Assembly (NCBI GenBank): GCA_964519515.1
Contig: CAZFIJ010000051.1
Location: forward strand, 1 to 25,273
Direction: 5' to 3'
Source: Korarchaeum sp964519515
GTDB taxonomy: Archaea; Korarchaeota; Korarchaeia; Korarchaeales; Korarchaeaceae
DNA: 25,273 nucleotides
In this document: positions 1 through 8,193 of the stretch, one piece after another
Layout: each line of letters opens with the position of its first letter
How positions within the stretch are numbered: position 1 is the stretch's first letter
Made by a program: the position numbers and the translations under genes
The notes under the pieces: model-generated
The model's input: only the letters and a program-made list of their open reading frames with translations
Database searches by the model: none
Told to the model about the DNA's origin: nothing

Positions 1-272
1 TTTCCTGCCTCTGTCTTCCCAGCTAAATGGTTCCTCACTGTTGCCTCAGTCCTCCCCAGTTCCTCAGCTATCTTAGAAGTCGAATAACCTGCTCTCTCCC
101 TCGCTAAAGCGCCAGCTGCGATCAAGAGGGAGTCGAGCCAAGTCAACCTATCCTCAGAGCTCCTCACTTTCTCGAGGACATCAGGTCTCAGGAGCGTGCC
201 CAGTAGCAAGGCTAACTCCAACTTCCTTATATCCTCCTTACCCATAGGTTTGAGGGGCACTTCCTCACTCAT
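1..272 (-). CDS. Helix-turn-helix DNA-binding protein, truncated by window edge
   Basis: My own translation of the minus strand from an ATG at 272 runs open to the window edge (about 90 residues, C-terminus missing). A hydrophobic helical stretch reading DRLTWLDSLLIAAGALARE is followed by an HTH-like segment (SKIAEELGRTEATVRNHL), typical of a sequence-specific DNA-binding domain. It resembles a conserved family of archaeal predicted transcriptional regulators (I think COG1318, from memory). The ATG overlaps the last 8 bases of the upstream KaiC-like gene, so the two are surely co-transcribed and probably translationally coupled. An internal ATG at codon 10 (position 245) is an alternative start. 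Which promoters it controls cannot be told from the sequence. Confidence 0.7.
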   Translation of the reverse strand, partial: MSEEVPLKPMGKEDIRKLELALLLGTLLRPDVLEKVRSSEDRLTWLDSLLIAAGALARERAGYSTSKIAEELGRTEATVRNHLAGKTEAG

Positions 273-1023
273 ACCCTATCACCCTCCCCCTAAATACCTT
301 ATCCGAATGCACTCTTATACCTTCATCCGTTATCTCGAAGGGGTGCCTCCTCATATCGTGCTTAGTGCCTCTCATCTTCCAAACTATCATGCTCCTCACT
401 AACTCCCCATCTACTTCATCTAAGTCGAGCCTTATTATACCATCGCTAGCGTGCTCCACTCCAGGCCCTCCAAAGCCTCTCTCAGTCACGCTGACTTGCG
501 ATACCATGAGAGCGGTGACCCCTAACCCTGAGAGTACTCTCTTCAATTGCATCAATACGTTCCTAGCGCTCACAGGCCTCGTGAGGTAGAGAGTCGATAC
601 GGAGTCTATAGCAGCCCTTTGAGCTTTAGTATCCCTCAGAGCCTCCCTAAGCACATCCATGAACTCACCTATATCATCTACGCTCCTAACTACGTACCTC
701 TCCCTCTTAGCGGCTTCCCCTATCCCTCCCGTGAAGGCATCCACTATCGCGAAGGTCCCCTGCTCCTCATAGTTCCTCACGTCCCAACCGAAGGAAGCCA
801 TCTCCCTCCTCACTTGCACGGGATGTTCCTCTAGAGTGACTAAGACAGCTGGCTCCCCTAATGTGAGGCCGTGATAGAGGAACTGCTGACTGAATATAGT
901 CTTCCCAGTCCCGGGGCCTCCGGATAAGAGTACTACGTTCCTCCTGGGGATACCGCCGTTCACTAACTCATCGAAGCCAGGTATACCGCTTTTAACTCTC
1001 TCTACTATCATGTACGCCCTCAC
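265..1023 (-). CDS. KaiC-like RecA-superfamily ATPase
   Basis: This 252-residue protein is a single-domain KaiC-type ATPase, the archaeal family related to the circadian KaiC, RadA and GvpD. Visible motifs: Walker A GGPGTGKT (35-42), acidic pair TLEE (63-66), Walker B ending AAIDS (137-141), and the late KMRGTKHD motif (216-223) typical of the family. It is a probable cytosolic nucleotide-dependent switch; its partner is unknown, but the overlapping downstream gene encodes an HTH protein, suggesting an ATPase/DNA-binding pair. The start used is GTG at 1023 with a GGAGG motif six bases upstream. A T-rich TATA-like element at 1040-1050 fits a leaderless start nearer ATG codon 5 (1011), so the N-terminus is uncertain by four residues. 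True clock KaiC proteins have two such domains, so a clock role is not implied. Confidence 0.9.
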   Translation of the reverse strand: MRAYMIVERVKSGIPGFDELVNGGIPRRNVVLLSGGPGTGKTIFSQQFLYHGLTLGEPAVLVTLEEHPVQVRREMASFGWDVRNYEEQGTFAIVDAFTGGIGEAAKRERYVVRSVDDIGEFMDVLREALRDTKAQRAAIDSVSTLYLTRPVSARNVLMQLKRVLSGLGVTALMVSQVSVTERGFGGPGVEHASDGIIRLDLDEVDGELVRSMIVWKMRGTKHDMRRHPFEITDEGIRVHSDKVFRGRVIGYE

Positions 1024-1077
1024 GATATCCCTCCTTAAAGATAAAAATTTTAGGTGGGAAGTGAGTCCAGCTTCAAG

Positions 1078-2385
1078 TTAATCAGGGTAGTACTCCCTGG
1101 ATGCGCACCTAACCCCTCCCCCTCCGGCCTCGATCTGAGGTATCCTCACCCTTATCACATCCAACCCCCACTCCCTCTCCAAGTAGTTGCTAGCTTCCTC
1201 ATTATACGCATCGACTACTAACTTGCCCCTCCCTATGTTTAAGGCATTAACTAGAGTTATCTCACTACCCTCAGCTGGTATCTCATCTACCTCAACACCT
1301 AACTCATTGAAAACGCTCCCAGCATCAACGAAATCTATTTCATTTCCGAACTTAAGGAAAGAGTAGAAACCCATCCTTCCAGGGCTTAGGAAAACGCAAG
1401 GGCCAGCGTTCATCATCACTACATCTAAGTGGACCGCTCCGGTCCTCCAATCCCTTATGTAACCAGGCAGGGGGACTCCGTAAATATCTAAGTTCACCCC
1501 CTTTGAGGAGAAGTAATCCTTTATGAGCTCAATTGTGGCCCTATTGCTCCCCCTTATCCCTATCCCCGTGAAGAGAGCTATCCTATCTTCACCCTTCACC
1601 ACTATGAAGTTCCCTCCCTCCGCCCTAGCCCTTATGATGCGTCTCCCATCCCACCACCACCTGGGCCTGAATGCAGGCTTAAGCCCTATCTCGGAGAAGA
1701 AGGCAGTAGCGGCATCTTCCTCGCCTCTCCTATGCTCTAACGTCATGTTCATTATCACTGGGGAGCTAGACCAAGCGACGCTCGGGTCCCTAGGGTAACC
1801 TAGCTTCGGCAACTGCTTCCTCAATCTGACCCTCACGACATCGTAACCGAATTCCCTCATCCTCTCGACTGAATCTCCACCGTAGAAGACTACTTTAATG
1901 CCCTCCCCCCTCAGAGCATCAGCTACTGCTCTCAAATCCTCCACCCAACCTTCAAAACTAGGAGCTTCAGTACCATCGTATGCCCTAGGCTTCCAGACGT
2001 AATCAGTCCATCTACCGATTACAGCCTCTATATGCCATTTTTCAGGCAAAGCAAGAGCTATATGGGACTTCTGGCTGTCCTCCGCTCTTATCTCCTCCTT
2101 CCTCCTCATCCTCCTGATCAGCTCCTCAGCACCCTCCTTCAGAGAATCGGGACCATCAGCTGAGAGCAAGCACGAGATTAAGTCGACCCCTATGAATAGA
2201 TCAGGACTTATCTTGAGCTCCTCTAACTCTATGAACTCTATCTCCGGTTGAGGCGGGATTCCCGATGGATGAAACACCCCAGTATAGCTTATCCTCCTCA
2301 GAGGAGGTTCCCTAACCTCCCTTAAGGCTCGGGATAAGGCCTCGTCCTCCGACTTCAGGACTCCCTCTAGAGCCTCTAATATCAA
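1078..2385 (-). CDS. Amidinotransferase/arginine deiminase superfamily enzyme
   Basis: The C-terminal two thirds carry the guanidine-modifying enzyme signature: YPRDP (197-201), EGGN (256-259), HLD (319-321) and GGGGVRCAS with the likely nucleophile Cys427. These supply the Asp/Glu-His-Cys catalytic set of deiminases and amidinotransferases acting on arginine-like guanidines. At 435 residues it is about the size of arginine deiminase. The first ~190 residues are less recognisable and include a region (about 108-185) that looks like a Rossmann-type alpha/beta unit. The substrate (arginine, agmatine, methylarginine or an amidino transfer) cannot be decided; EGGN rather than EGGD is a departure from classical arginine deiminases. 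The start is TTG, supported by a GGAGAGGTG ribosome-binding site six bases upstream. No arginine-pathway partner (ornithine carbamoyltransferase, carbamate kinase) is present in the window. Confidence 0.8.
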   Translation of the reverse strand: MILEALEGVLKSEDEALSRALREVREPPLRRISYTGVFHPSGIPPQPEIEFIELEELKISPDLFIGVDLISCLLSADGPDSLKEGAEELIRRMRRKEEIRAEDSQKSHIALALPEKWHIEAVIGRWTDYVWKPRAYDGTEAPSFEGWVEDLRAVADALRGEGIKVVFYGGDSVERMREFGYDVVRVRLRKQLPKLGYPRDPSVAWSSSPVIMNMTLEHRRGEEDAATAFFSEIGLKPAFRPRWWWDGRRIIRARAEGGNFIVVKGEDRIALFTGIGIRGSNRATIELIKDYFSSKGVNLDIYGVPLPGYIRDWRTGAVHLDVVMMNAGPCVFLSPGRMGFYSFLKFGNEIDFVDAGSVFNELGVEVDEIPAEGSEITLVNALNIGRGKLVVDAYNEEASNYLEREWGLDVIRVRIPQIEAGGGGVRCASREYYPD

Positions 2386-2442
2386 ATCGACACCTCTCCA
2401 TAAGCGGGGCTCAGGATTTAAAAGGTTCTCAATCCCCAGGAG

Positions 2443-3705
2443 TCACTTAGATAGGACTACTTCCCTCACTTTCAGAGCTCCAAGCTTCTCTAGTTCCAAA
2501 AAGCCCCTAATCGCTTTCTCTGCGAAGTAACCGCTCTTTAGCCAGTCGAAGAACCACTGCTCGAGGTATCTAGTATCCCCTTGCGCCATCCCATATCCCC
2601 CCTTGGTCAAGAACCTCAAATTAGAGACTTCATGCGAGCCGACAGGCTCCGAGGCGATTATAGGGATACCGAGAGCAGCGTAGAACGATAGCTCGGATGG
2701 TTTCGTCCACAGGATATCGCTCTTCCTCAGGGCTGAGTTGAAATCCCTCATATAGCTCTCAGGATCCTCGCTGAATATTAGGCTGATGGAGTAATTTAGC
2801 ATGTCCCTCATCCCGAGTCTATCCATCCAGTAGAGGTAATAATCCCTCAGCCCCCTCCTGATCCCCACGGATATGATGAGCTTGAGCTCGCCCTTAATTA
2901 ACATGTCCCTCAGCTTCACCATGAGAGCTACGCCCAGCTTAGCTTGAACTCCAGCTCCCCCTACTGAGAACATTATCGTTAAGGGATGATCTGAATTGCT
3001 CGGTATCCCTCCGAGCTTCTCCTTCAGCAATGGGGAATATCTATCGATGAATATACCGTTGGGATCGAGATTCGGGAGCCTCTTCGAGAAATCCTCCTTC
3101 AAGATACTCATATCCTCCCCTATGAGCTCTAGGGGGAGGGGGAAGCCCGTCACGAATATCTCACTCCTCACTCCGTAGTCTCGAAGCCTCTCAGCTACCC
3201 TGACCGTAGGAGCTAAGTACTTGATCCTCGATTCCTTAGGTCTCAGAGGCGCCCATGTCCTAGCTATATCAGCATCGCAGACGAGACAGTAGATATCGCT
3301 CGGGTAACCGTAACGCTCAGCCATGAAGGCGGGGATGAAGTAAGTTGATATCAGTGGTAAGGGATCTCTAGAGAGCCTCTTTATCAGGTCCCTCCCGAAT
3401 CCCGCTTCAAGCAACCCGTAGATGATGAGGAGAGCTAAATTAGGCCTGGATAGATCCCTCCTCGGGTAAAAGCTCGGTACCCTCTGGAAGTAATCGAAGG
3501 AGAGGAAAGAGAGCTTCCCGATCAGGGGGAATTCGATCGATCTCGTGACCCAGGAGTAACCGGATGAGAGTAAGTTCCAAATTACCTTATCCTTCTTAGG
3601 GATCCCCTCATAATCATCAGCTCTCATCAACTCTGAGAACTCCTTGAGAGGGTATGCTGCCCTGAAGTGACCGTAGCCTATCATGGAGTACACGGCGTAA
3701 CTCAT
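2443..3705 (-). CDS. GT-B glycosyltransferase, GT28-like
   Basis: About 420 residues with a two-lobe GT-B look. The N-terminus has a glycine/histidine loop (GYGHFRAAYPL), as in MurG- and MGDG-synthase-type GT28 enzymes. The C-terminal lobe has SVGGAG and a donor-nucleotide-like stretch KPSELSFYAALGIPIIASEP. It probably transfers a sugar from a nucleotide donor to a membrane lipid or other acceptor; donor and acceptor are unknown. I chose ATG 3705 rather than the in-frame ATG at 3720. The TATA box at 3727-3737 lies about 27 bp upstream of 3705, matching a leaderless mRNA, whereas 3720 would be upstream of the transcription start. It is transcribed divergently from the oxidoreductase at 3902. 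The GT28 relationship is by motif only and distant. Confidence 0.65.
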   Translation of the reverse strand: MSYAVYSMIGYGHFRAAYPLKEFSELMRADDYEGIPKKDKVIWNLLSSGYSWVTRSIEFPLIGKLSFLSFDYFQRVPSFYPRRDLSRPNLALLIIYGLLEAGFGRDLIKRLSRDPLPLISTYFIPAFMAERYGYPSDIYCLVCDADIARTWAPLRPKESRIKYLAPTVRVAERLRDYGVRSEIFVTGFPLPLELIGEDMSILKEDFSKRLPNLDPNGIFIDRYSPLLKEKLGGIPSNSDHPLTIMFSVGGAGVQAKLGVALMVKLRDMLIKGELKLIISVGIRRGLRDYYLYWMDRLGMRDMLNYSISLIFSEDPESYMRDFNSALRKSDILWTKPSELSFYAALGIPIIASEPVGSHEVSNLRFLTKGGYGMAQGDTRYLEQWFFDWLKSGYFAEKAIRGFLELEKLGALKVREVVLSK

Positions 3706-3726
3706 TCTACCCCGATTCATATTAGT

Positions 3727-3737
3727 AAATATAAAAT
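3727..3737 (-). promoter_or_regulatory. TATA box of GT28-like gene
   Basis: On the minus strand this reads ATTTTATATTT. Its centre is about 27 bp upstream of ATG 3705, the normal archaeal TATA-to-start distance, so the mRNA should begin at or next to that ATG. This decides the start codon of the gene. Confidence 0.6.
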
Positions 3738-3857
3738 GCTCCGCGGTCTCACGATCATAGCATCAGCTAGCCCTCCGTATCTCTCGCTCAATGAGTTCAT
3801 ATGGAAAATTTTCCAGTCAACTATCGTCTTTTTGAAGGGCTTCCAGTAGGAACGAAA

Positions 3858-3867
3858 CGTTTATCAA
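3858..3867 (+). promoter_or_regulatory. Putative TATA box of the aldehyde oxidoreductase gene
   Basis: The element around GTTTATCAA is preceded by a purine-rich AACGAAAC that could be a BRE. Transcription would start near 3889, leaving a ~13-nt leader that carries the AGGTGGT ribosome-binding site (3892-3898) before ATG 3902. Confidence 0.45.
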
Positions 3868-3901
3868 TTTCTCCCAACTAAGAACCGCACCAGGTGGTAG
3901 C

Positions 3902-5704
3902 ATGGCCTCAGTATATGCTGAAAAGATTTTACGGATAAACTTGAGGGAGAAGAGCATTAAAACTGAGGCCCCGAGGAAGGACTGGTTGGCTCTCTACCTC
4001 GGAGGCAGGGGGCTCGGCATTAGATACGTTTACGAGGAAGTGCCTCCGAGAGCGAACGCTCTCGGTCCTGAGAATAAGGTAGTGATAGCTACTGGCCCCC
4101 TGACTGGCACGATAGCCCCTCTGAGCGGTAGGTTCGCTGTCGTCTCGAAGTCCCCGAAGACTGGGACGATAAATGACAATTATGTAGGGGGTTCCTTCGG
4201 CCCTGAGCTCAAATACGCTGGTTATGATGCTGTGATAATCGAAGATGTAGCTGAGAAGCCCGTATACATATACATAAGCGATGGGAACGTCGAGATAAGG
4301 GATGCGAGTCACCTCTGGGGGATGAAAGTGAGGGAGGCCATGGAGGAGCTCAGAAAGGAGCACGGGAACGTGAAGACGATGGTCATAGGGCCGGCTGGGG
4401 AGAGACTGAGCTTGATCTCCTCCGTACATGTAGATGAGTACTTCGTCGCCGCTAGAGGAGGGGTAGGCGCTGTCTTCGGGTCCAAGAAGCTGAAGGGCAT
4501 AGTGGTCAGAGCTGAGGAGAGGAAGATCGAGCTACCGAACCCCGGGAGGTTCAGGGAGACTATATCGAGGTTGATGAAGGAGAGCGTACTCACAGAAGCT
4601 AATATTTGGGCTAAAACAGATGGTACTCCCATAATAGTCGATTTGAGCAATAATGTAGGGGCCCTCCCGCATCTGAACTTTAGAGAAGGATATTATGAGT
4701 ATGCGAAGTTCATAAACACTGATGTAGTCAAGCAGAAGTTCCACAGTAGGTTTGCGTGTCACTCCTGCCCATTAGCTTGCAAGAGGAAGATAAACACGAG
4801 GAGGGGTGTCATAAAGGCCCCTGAGTATGAGACCATAGGGATGATGGGATCTAACTTAGCCCTCAAGGATATGGATGACTTAGCTTACGCTGCTGAAGTA
4901 GCTGATAATTTGGGCTTAGATACTATAAGCTTAGGGAACTTGTTAGCGTTCATCCTCGAGCTCAAGGAGAGGGGAATAATTTCGAAGGAGGAGATAGGCT
5001 TCGATGTCGATTGGGGGAATGCTGATGGCATAGTGAAGTTGATCGAGGCCATAGGCTACAGGCAGGGGTTCGGGGACCTAGTAGCTGATGGAGTGATGAG
5101 AGCTGCTGAGAAGATAGGTAAGGGCAGCGAGAGATATGCGATGCACATAAAGGGATCTGAGATCCCGGCATACGATCCTAGGGGGAGCTGGGGTATGGCA
5201 TTAGCTTACGCTACTTCCGATAGGGGGGCTTGCCACCTCAGGGCTTGGACTATAGCGAGTGAGGCCTTCGGTAACATGCCCCCGCACACTTACGAAGGGA
5301 AAGCGAAACTCACGAAGGACTTGCAGGACCTCAACAGCGTGAAGTGGAGCCTCATAATATGCGATTTCTGGGCTCTGGGCTTCCAGGAGATAGCTGATCT
5401 CCTATCAGCGGCTATGGATAAGGACTTCACGGTACCTCAAGTCCAGGAGATAGGCGAGAGGATATGGAACCTCGCTAGGATGTTCAACTTGAGGGAAGGC
5501 TTCACTAGGAAGCACGATTATCCTCCAGATAGGTTCTTCGACGAGCCTCACACAGTAGGGCCGACCGCAGGTGTTAAGCTCGATAGGGAGGGTTATGAGA
5601 GAGCTCTAGATGAATACTACGAGCTCAGAGGATGGGATATGGAGGGGAGGCCGAAGAGCGAGACTCTGGAGAGGTTAGGCCTCTCCAAAGATCTCAAAAT
5701 CTGA
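3902..5704 (+). CDS. aor: Tungsten-containing aldehyde:ferredoxin oxidoreductase
   Basis: The 600-residue length and motifs fit the AOR family, which oxidises aldehydes to acids and reduces ferredoxin with a tungsto-bispterin cofactor and one [4Fe-4S] cluster. The cluster ligands are visible as C286-X2-C289-X3-C293 plus a late Cys487 (in IICDFW). The pterin-binding DxxGLD motif is at 335-340. The glycine-rich RGGVGAVFGSKKLKG (185-199) and the N-terminal LGGRGLG segment are also typical. It is probably cytosolic; whether it acts on general aldehydes, formaldehyde or glyceraldehyde-3-phosphate cannot be decided. It starts at ATG 3902 with an AGGTGGT site. The stop codon runs into an inverted repeat with a T-rich loop, so it is probably transcribed alone. 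No MoaD- or ferredoxin-like gene is adjacent. Confidence 0.92.
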   Translation: MASVYAEKILRINLREKSIKTEAPRKDWLALYLGGRGLGIRYVYEEVPPRANALGPENKVVIATGPLTGTIAPLSGRFAVVSKSPKTGTINDNYVGGSFGPELKYAGYDAVIIEDVAEKPVYIYISDGNVEIRDASHLWGMKVREAMEELRKEHGNVKTMVIGPAGERLSLISSVHVDEYFVAARGGVGAVFGSKKLKGIVVRAEERKIELPNPGRFRETISRLMKESVLTEANIWAKTDGTPIIVDLSNNVGALPHLNFREGYYEYAKFINTDVVKQKFHSRFACHSCPLACKRKINTRRGVIKAPEYETIGMMGSNLALKDMDDLAYAAEVADNLGLDTISLGNLLAFILELKERGIISKEEIGFDVDWGNADGIVKLIEAIGYRQGFGDLVADGVMRAAEKIGKGSERYAMHIKGSEIPAYDPRGSWGMALAYATSDRGACHLRAWTIASEAFGNMPPHTYEGKAKLTKDLQDLNSVKWSLIICDFWALGFQEIADLLSAAMDKDFTVPQVQEIGERIWNLARMFNLREGFTRKHDYPPDRFFDEPHTVGPTAGVKLDREGYERALDEYYELRGWDMEGRPKSETLERLGLSKDLKI

Positions 5705-5722
5705 ACTCTTTTTTTAAGAGTT
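5704..5722 (+). terminator. Inverted repeat with T-rich loop after the AOR gene
   Basis: A perfect 7-bp inverted repeat (AACTCTT / AAGAGTT) flanks a TTTTT loop and begins at the last base of the stop codon. Archaeal termination mainly needs the T-tract, which is present here (seven consecutive T at 5709-5715). Confidence 0.55.
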
Positions 5723-6068
5723 ATCATGACTTGAAAGTCCACGCTCTAGGGATTTCCAGCGAGATAGGTCGCTATAGTTCTTCCAATTTTCGAGTTACTG
5801 TATTGTATATTGCCTAAATTCTCACGGAGAGACATTAGGGAATCTCCATACATTCAAATATTTATTGAATTATTCTAGAAGGTAAAGTAGGGGTCCTATT
5901 TTATATAGTATCGAAATCAATTATAAGTATAGAAGACTGGAAAAACATATCATTATCATTTATTGAGTAAAAGTATTCATTATATTACCAATCATTATAT
6001 ACCAATGTGAATATGATATCTTCGAATATGAAATAAAATAAAAATAATAAATCCGAGTATAGATGTAA
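5723..6068. other. AT-rich noncoding gap with repeats
   Basis: No convincing gene is seen. By my count positions 5881-6060 are about 23% G+C, far below the flanking genes. The gap holds an inverted repeat ATTCAA/TTGAAT (5852-5870), a tandem imperfect direct repeat (5978-6006) and an 8-bp direct repeat GAATATGA (6009-6016 and 6024-6031). It precedes the promoter of the saccharopine-dehydrogenase-like gene, so it could be a regulatory region, a remnant of a lost gene, or an easily melted DNA segment. Confidence 0.6.
5978..6006. repeat. Tandem imperfect 15/14-bp direct repeat
   Basis: CATTATATTACCAAT (5978-5992) is followed directly by CATTATATACCAAT (5993-6006), differing by one T. A weaker related sequence, CATTATCATTTATTG, begins at 5951. 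The spacing of about one and a half helical turns and the position 65-95 bp upstream of a TATA box would suit a protein-binding site. Confidence 0.6.
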
Positions 6069-6079
6069 TTTTTATATTT
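6069..6079 (+). promoter_or_regulatory. TATA box of the saccharopine-dehydrogenase-like gene
   Basis: TTTTTATATTT is centred about 27 bp upstream of GTG 6101. A transcript starting just before or at 6101 would be leaderless for GTG 6101, or would carry the AGGTGGT motif (6099-6105) in a very short leader for TTG 6110. Confidence 0.6.
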
Positions 6080-6100
6080 GAGTACCCATTCAGGGAATAG

Positions 6101-7315
6101 GTGGTCCCTTTGGTCAAGATAGTCGTGCTGGGTGCTGGAGTCGTCGCTCCAGCCATCGTCTACGACCTAGCGGATGATGACGTGAGTCCATATGTCGATG
6201 AGATAGTCGTCGCGGACATAAATGAGGAGAGAGCTAAGCTAACTGTAGAAGGAGCTAAGAAATTCACTGAGAGGAAGAAGCTCGATTACGCGAGAGTTGA
6301 TGTGAGGAATGTGGATGAGACAGCTGAGCTGCTCAGAGGAGCCGATGTAGTAGTCAACGGGATAATATATTACTATATACCTCAAGTGATGGAAGCCGCC
6401 CTCAAGGCTGGAGCCCACTACACTGATCTGGGCTCTGAAGTACCTATCCTGAAGAGACAATTTGAGTTCAACGAAGCTTATGAGAGAGCCGGTTTGCTAG
6501 CGATACCCGGGATGGGAGGATGCCCGGGGATGATAAATGTAGCCGCTAGGTACGGAGTGGAGCAACTGGATGAAGTGGAGAGAGTACTACTGAGGGAGGG
6601 ATGGGTCGATTTCAATGATTATGACTCCCTCGGGATACCCCTCCCGGTCCCCTACTCGCTAGATTGTATATTCGATGAGTTCTTACACCCCGTCGAGATC
6701 TGGGAGGACGGTAGGATAAAGCTGATCGATCCCGTCAAGCCTGAGGACAGGGATGTGATGCACTTCCCACCCCCAGTGGGCACTCAGGAGCTCTACTACA
6801 TCGAGCACCCCGAAGTCTGGACTATAGGGGAGACGTTCAAGCATAAGGGCCTCAGGTACGTGGACTACAAGATCTCCTATCCCAGGGAGCTCTACATGAA
6901 GTATAAACTATTGACAGATCTGGGGCTCACGAACGATAAGCCAGTGAGAGTGGGGAACGTCGAGATAGTACCGAGGGACTTGCTCAGGATGCTGGTCAAC
7001 AAGACCTTCGAGGGGAAGGATATACCGCCGAATGATTACGATATAATGAGAGTGATAGTCGAGGGGAAGAAGGATGGGAGGAAGGAGAGGATCACAATAG
7101 ATCTGCACACTGAGTGGAATAGGAAGTGGGGCTTGACAGCGCAAGCTGTGACAGTCGGAACTCCTACATCAATTACCGCTCAATGGATGGCTATAGGAAC
7201 GATAAAGGGGAGAGGCGTGAAGAACCCTGAGGAAGTGATAGATCCTATACCTTTCTTCGAGGAACTGAAGAAGAGAGGGATAAAGATACATGTACAAAGG
7301 GAGTTTCTGATTTAA
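6101..7315 (+). CDS. Saccharopine dehydrogenase-like NAD(P)-dependent oxidoreductase
   Basis: The N-terminus has a Rossmann dinucleotide fold: KIVVLGAGVVAPAIVYDLA with Gly11-x-Gly13, and an acidic residue at the end of the second strand (VVADI, Asp39). The ~400-residue layout matches the saccharopine dehydrogenase/Lys9 family, with the catalytic/dimerisation domain from about 130 onward. These enzymes make or cleave saccharopine-type imine-reduced amino-acid conjugates; related enzymes make carboxynorspermidine or homospermidine, so the substrate is open. The start is either GTG 6101 (fits the TATA distance) or TTG 6110, which has AGGTGGT four bases upstream and gives a more usual Rossmann N-terminus. 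Transcription meets the opposing ACT-V4R gene across a short T-rich spacer. Confidence 0.85.
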   Translation: MVPLVKIVVLGAGVVAPAIVYDLADDDVSPYVDEIVVADINEERAKLTVEGAKKFTERKKLDYARVDVRNVDETAELLRGADVVVNGIIYYYIPQVMEAALKAGAHYTDLGSEVPILKRQFEFNEAYERAGLLAIPGMGGCPGMINVAARYGVEQLDEVERVLLREGWVDFNDYDSLGIPLPVPYSLDCIFDEFLHPVEIWEDGRIKLIDPVKPEDRDVMHFPPPVGTQELYYIEHPEVWTIGETFKHKGLRYVDYKISYPRELYMKYKLLTDLGLTNDKPVRVGNVEIVPRDLLRMLVNKTFEGKDIPPNDYDIMRVIVEGKKDGRKERITIDLHTEWNRKWGLTAQAVTVGTPTSITAQWMAIGTIKGRGVKNPEEVIDPIPFFEELKKRGIKIHVQREFLI

Positions 7316-7351
7316 TTTTTATTTTATTTGAGCGGAGTCTATTAATAAAAA
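7316..7351. terminator. Bidirectional T-tract terminator region
   Basis: Directly after the plus-strand stop, 7316-7329 is T-rich (TTTTTATTTTATTT). Directly after the minus-strand stop of the opposing gene, the complementary strand reads ATTTTTATTAAT over 7340-7351. Both fit archaeal T-tract termination for convergent genes. Confidence 0.5.
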
Positions 7352-8161
7352 TCAGTATCTTACGATGAACTCGCAGTACTCATCCCCAGCCGCTCTACAC
7401 TTAGTCTCTTTAACTTCCACGGGGGATCTGAGTATCCTAGTCAGAGCTCCAGTGATAACTCCCTTCGTGAAGTAGCATGATGGCTCGCTCGACTTCGGGC
7501 TTGCTTCTGCCTCTAGATTCTCCTCGATCTTGACCCTCAAGGTGTCCTCACCTAACTCTAGGCTCGATCTACCCCAGCCTGAGGCAGCTAACATACCGGA
7601 CATGACGTAACGTATCACATCCATCGGTTCCTCAATCCCAGTTCTCCTCGCTATATCTACATAATTCTCCGCGAATCCCTTCCCCATCTCATACCCTATC
7701 CTGTATATTATCGCATGATAGGCTTCAGAACCCAGTATAGCTATTAGATCTGAAGTCAGCGTCTTCCAAGACTCCTTAGTCAGGGTGAAGATCCTATCAT
7801 CGCAACGCATCAGCGGGAAGTTCAATGTATCTATGAGGAGGCCCTCTCTCTCAGATATTTGATATAATATTCTTCCAATTCCATTTATGGATGAAAATTT
7901 ATCCTTAATATCGTTTATGATGGATTCTGGCTTCCCAGATATGTTCACGACTAAGTAGATCGCTCCCCTCCCTCCCTCAACGTAAGCGGATATATTATGG
8001 AGGTTCAACCCTAGGTCGCTCAGGACATCAGTTATATCCCTTAGGATTCCCACTCTATCTCTAGTTACCTCTATCAGAAAAGCAACGAGCTTATCTCCCG
8101 GTGATATCGTCACCCTAGTGAGGGGGACTCTGCAGTCAACTGATCTCTCCCTCATGAGCAT
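7352..8161 (-). CDS. ACT-V4R domain sensor protein (copy 1)
   Basis: A 269-residue protein with an N-terminal ACT ligand-binding domain (about 25-100; DRVGILRDITDVLSDLGLNLHNI) and a C-terminal V4R (4-vinyl reductase) domain (about 110-269; IIYRIGYEMGKGFAE). The V4R part keeps Cys229, Glu252, Cys255 and Cys263. That spacing (+23, +26, +34) is the same as the zinc ligands I recall for the phenol sensor MopR (C155, E178, C181, C189), so a structural zinc site is likely. There is no DNA-binding, ATPase or catalytic domain, so it should sense or carry a small, perhaps aromatic or amino-acid-like, ligand and act through a partner. It is a diverged paralogue of the next gene upstream, separated by 32 bp that contain a TATA-like TTAAAATATT. 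Starts at 8161 or 8155 are both possible. Confidence 0.8.
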   Translation of the reverse strand: MLMRERSVDCRVPLTRVTISPGDKLVAFLIEVTRDRVGILRDITDVLSDLGLNLHNISAYVEGGRGAIYLVVNISGKPESIINDIKDKFSSINGIGRILYQISEREGLLIDTLNFPLMRCDDRIFTLTKESWKTLTSDLIAILGSEAYHAIIYRIGYEMGKGFAENYVDIARRTGIEEPMDVIRYVMSGMLAASGWGRSSLELGEDTLRVKIEENLEAEASPKSSEPSCYFTKGVITGALTRILRSPVEVKETKCRAAGDEYCEFIVRY

Positions 8162-8193
8162 CCTCTACCCTTACTATCTGAATATTTTAACCT

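Noticed and set aside
265..1023. KaiC-like protein as part of a circadian clock
   Set aside because: It has a single ATPase domain, no KaiA or KaiB is nearby, and such proteins are common in archaea without clocks.
5632..5817. Small plus-strand frame crossing the end of the aldehyde oxidoreductase gene
   Set aside because: It starts inside the real gene in another frame, has no ribosome-binding site and runs into AT-rich noncoding DNA.
5881..6060. AT-rich island as a replication origin
   Set aside because: No orc1/cdc6 gene and no recognisable origin-recognition-box dyads are nearby, so composition alone is not enough to call an origin.
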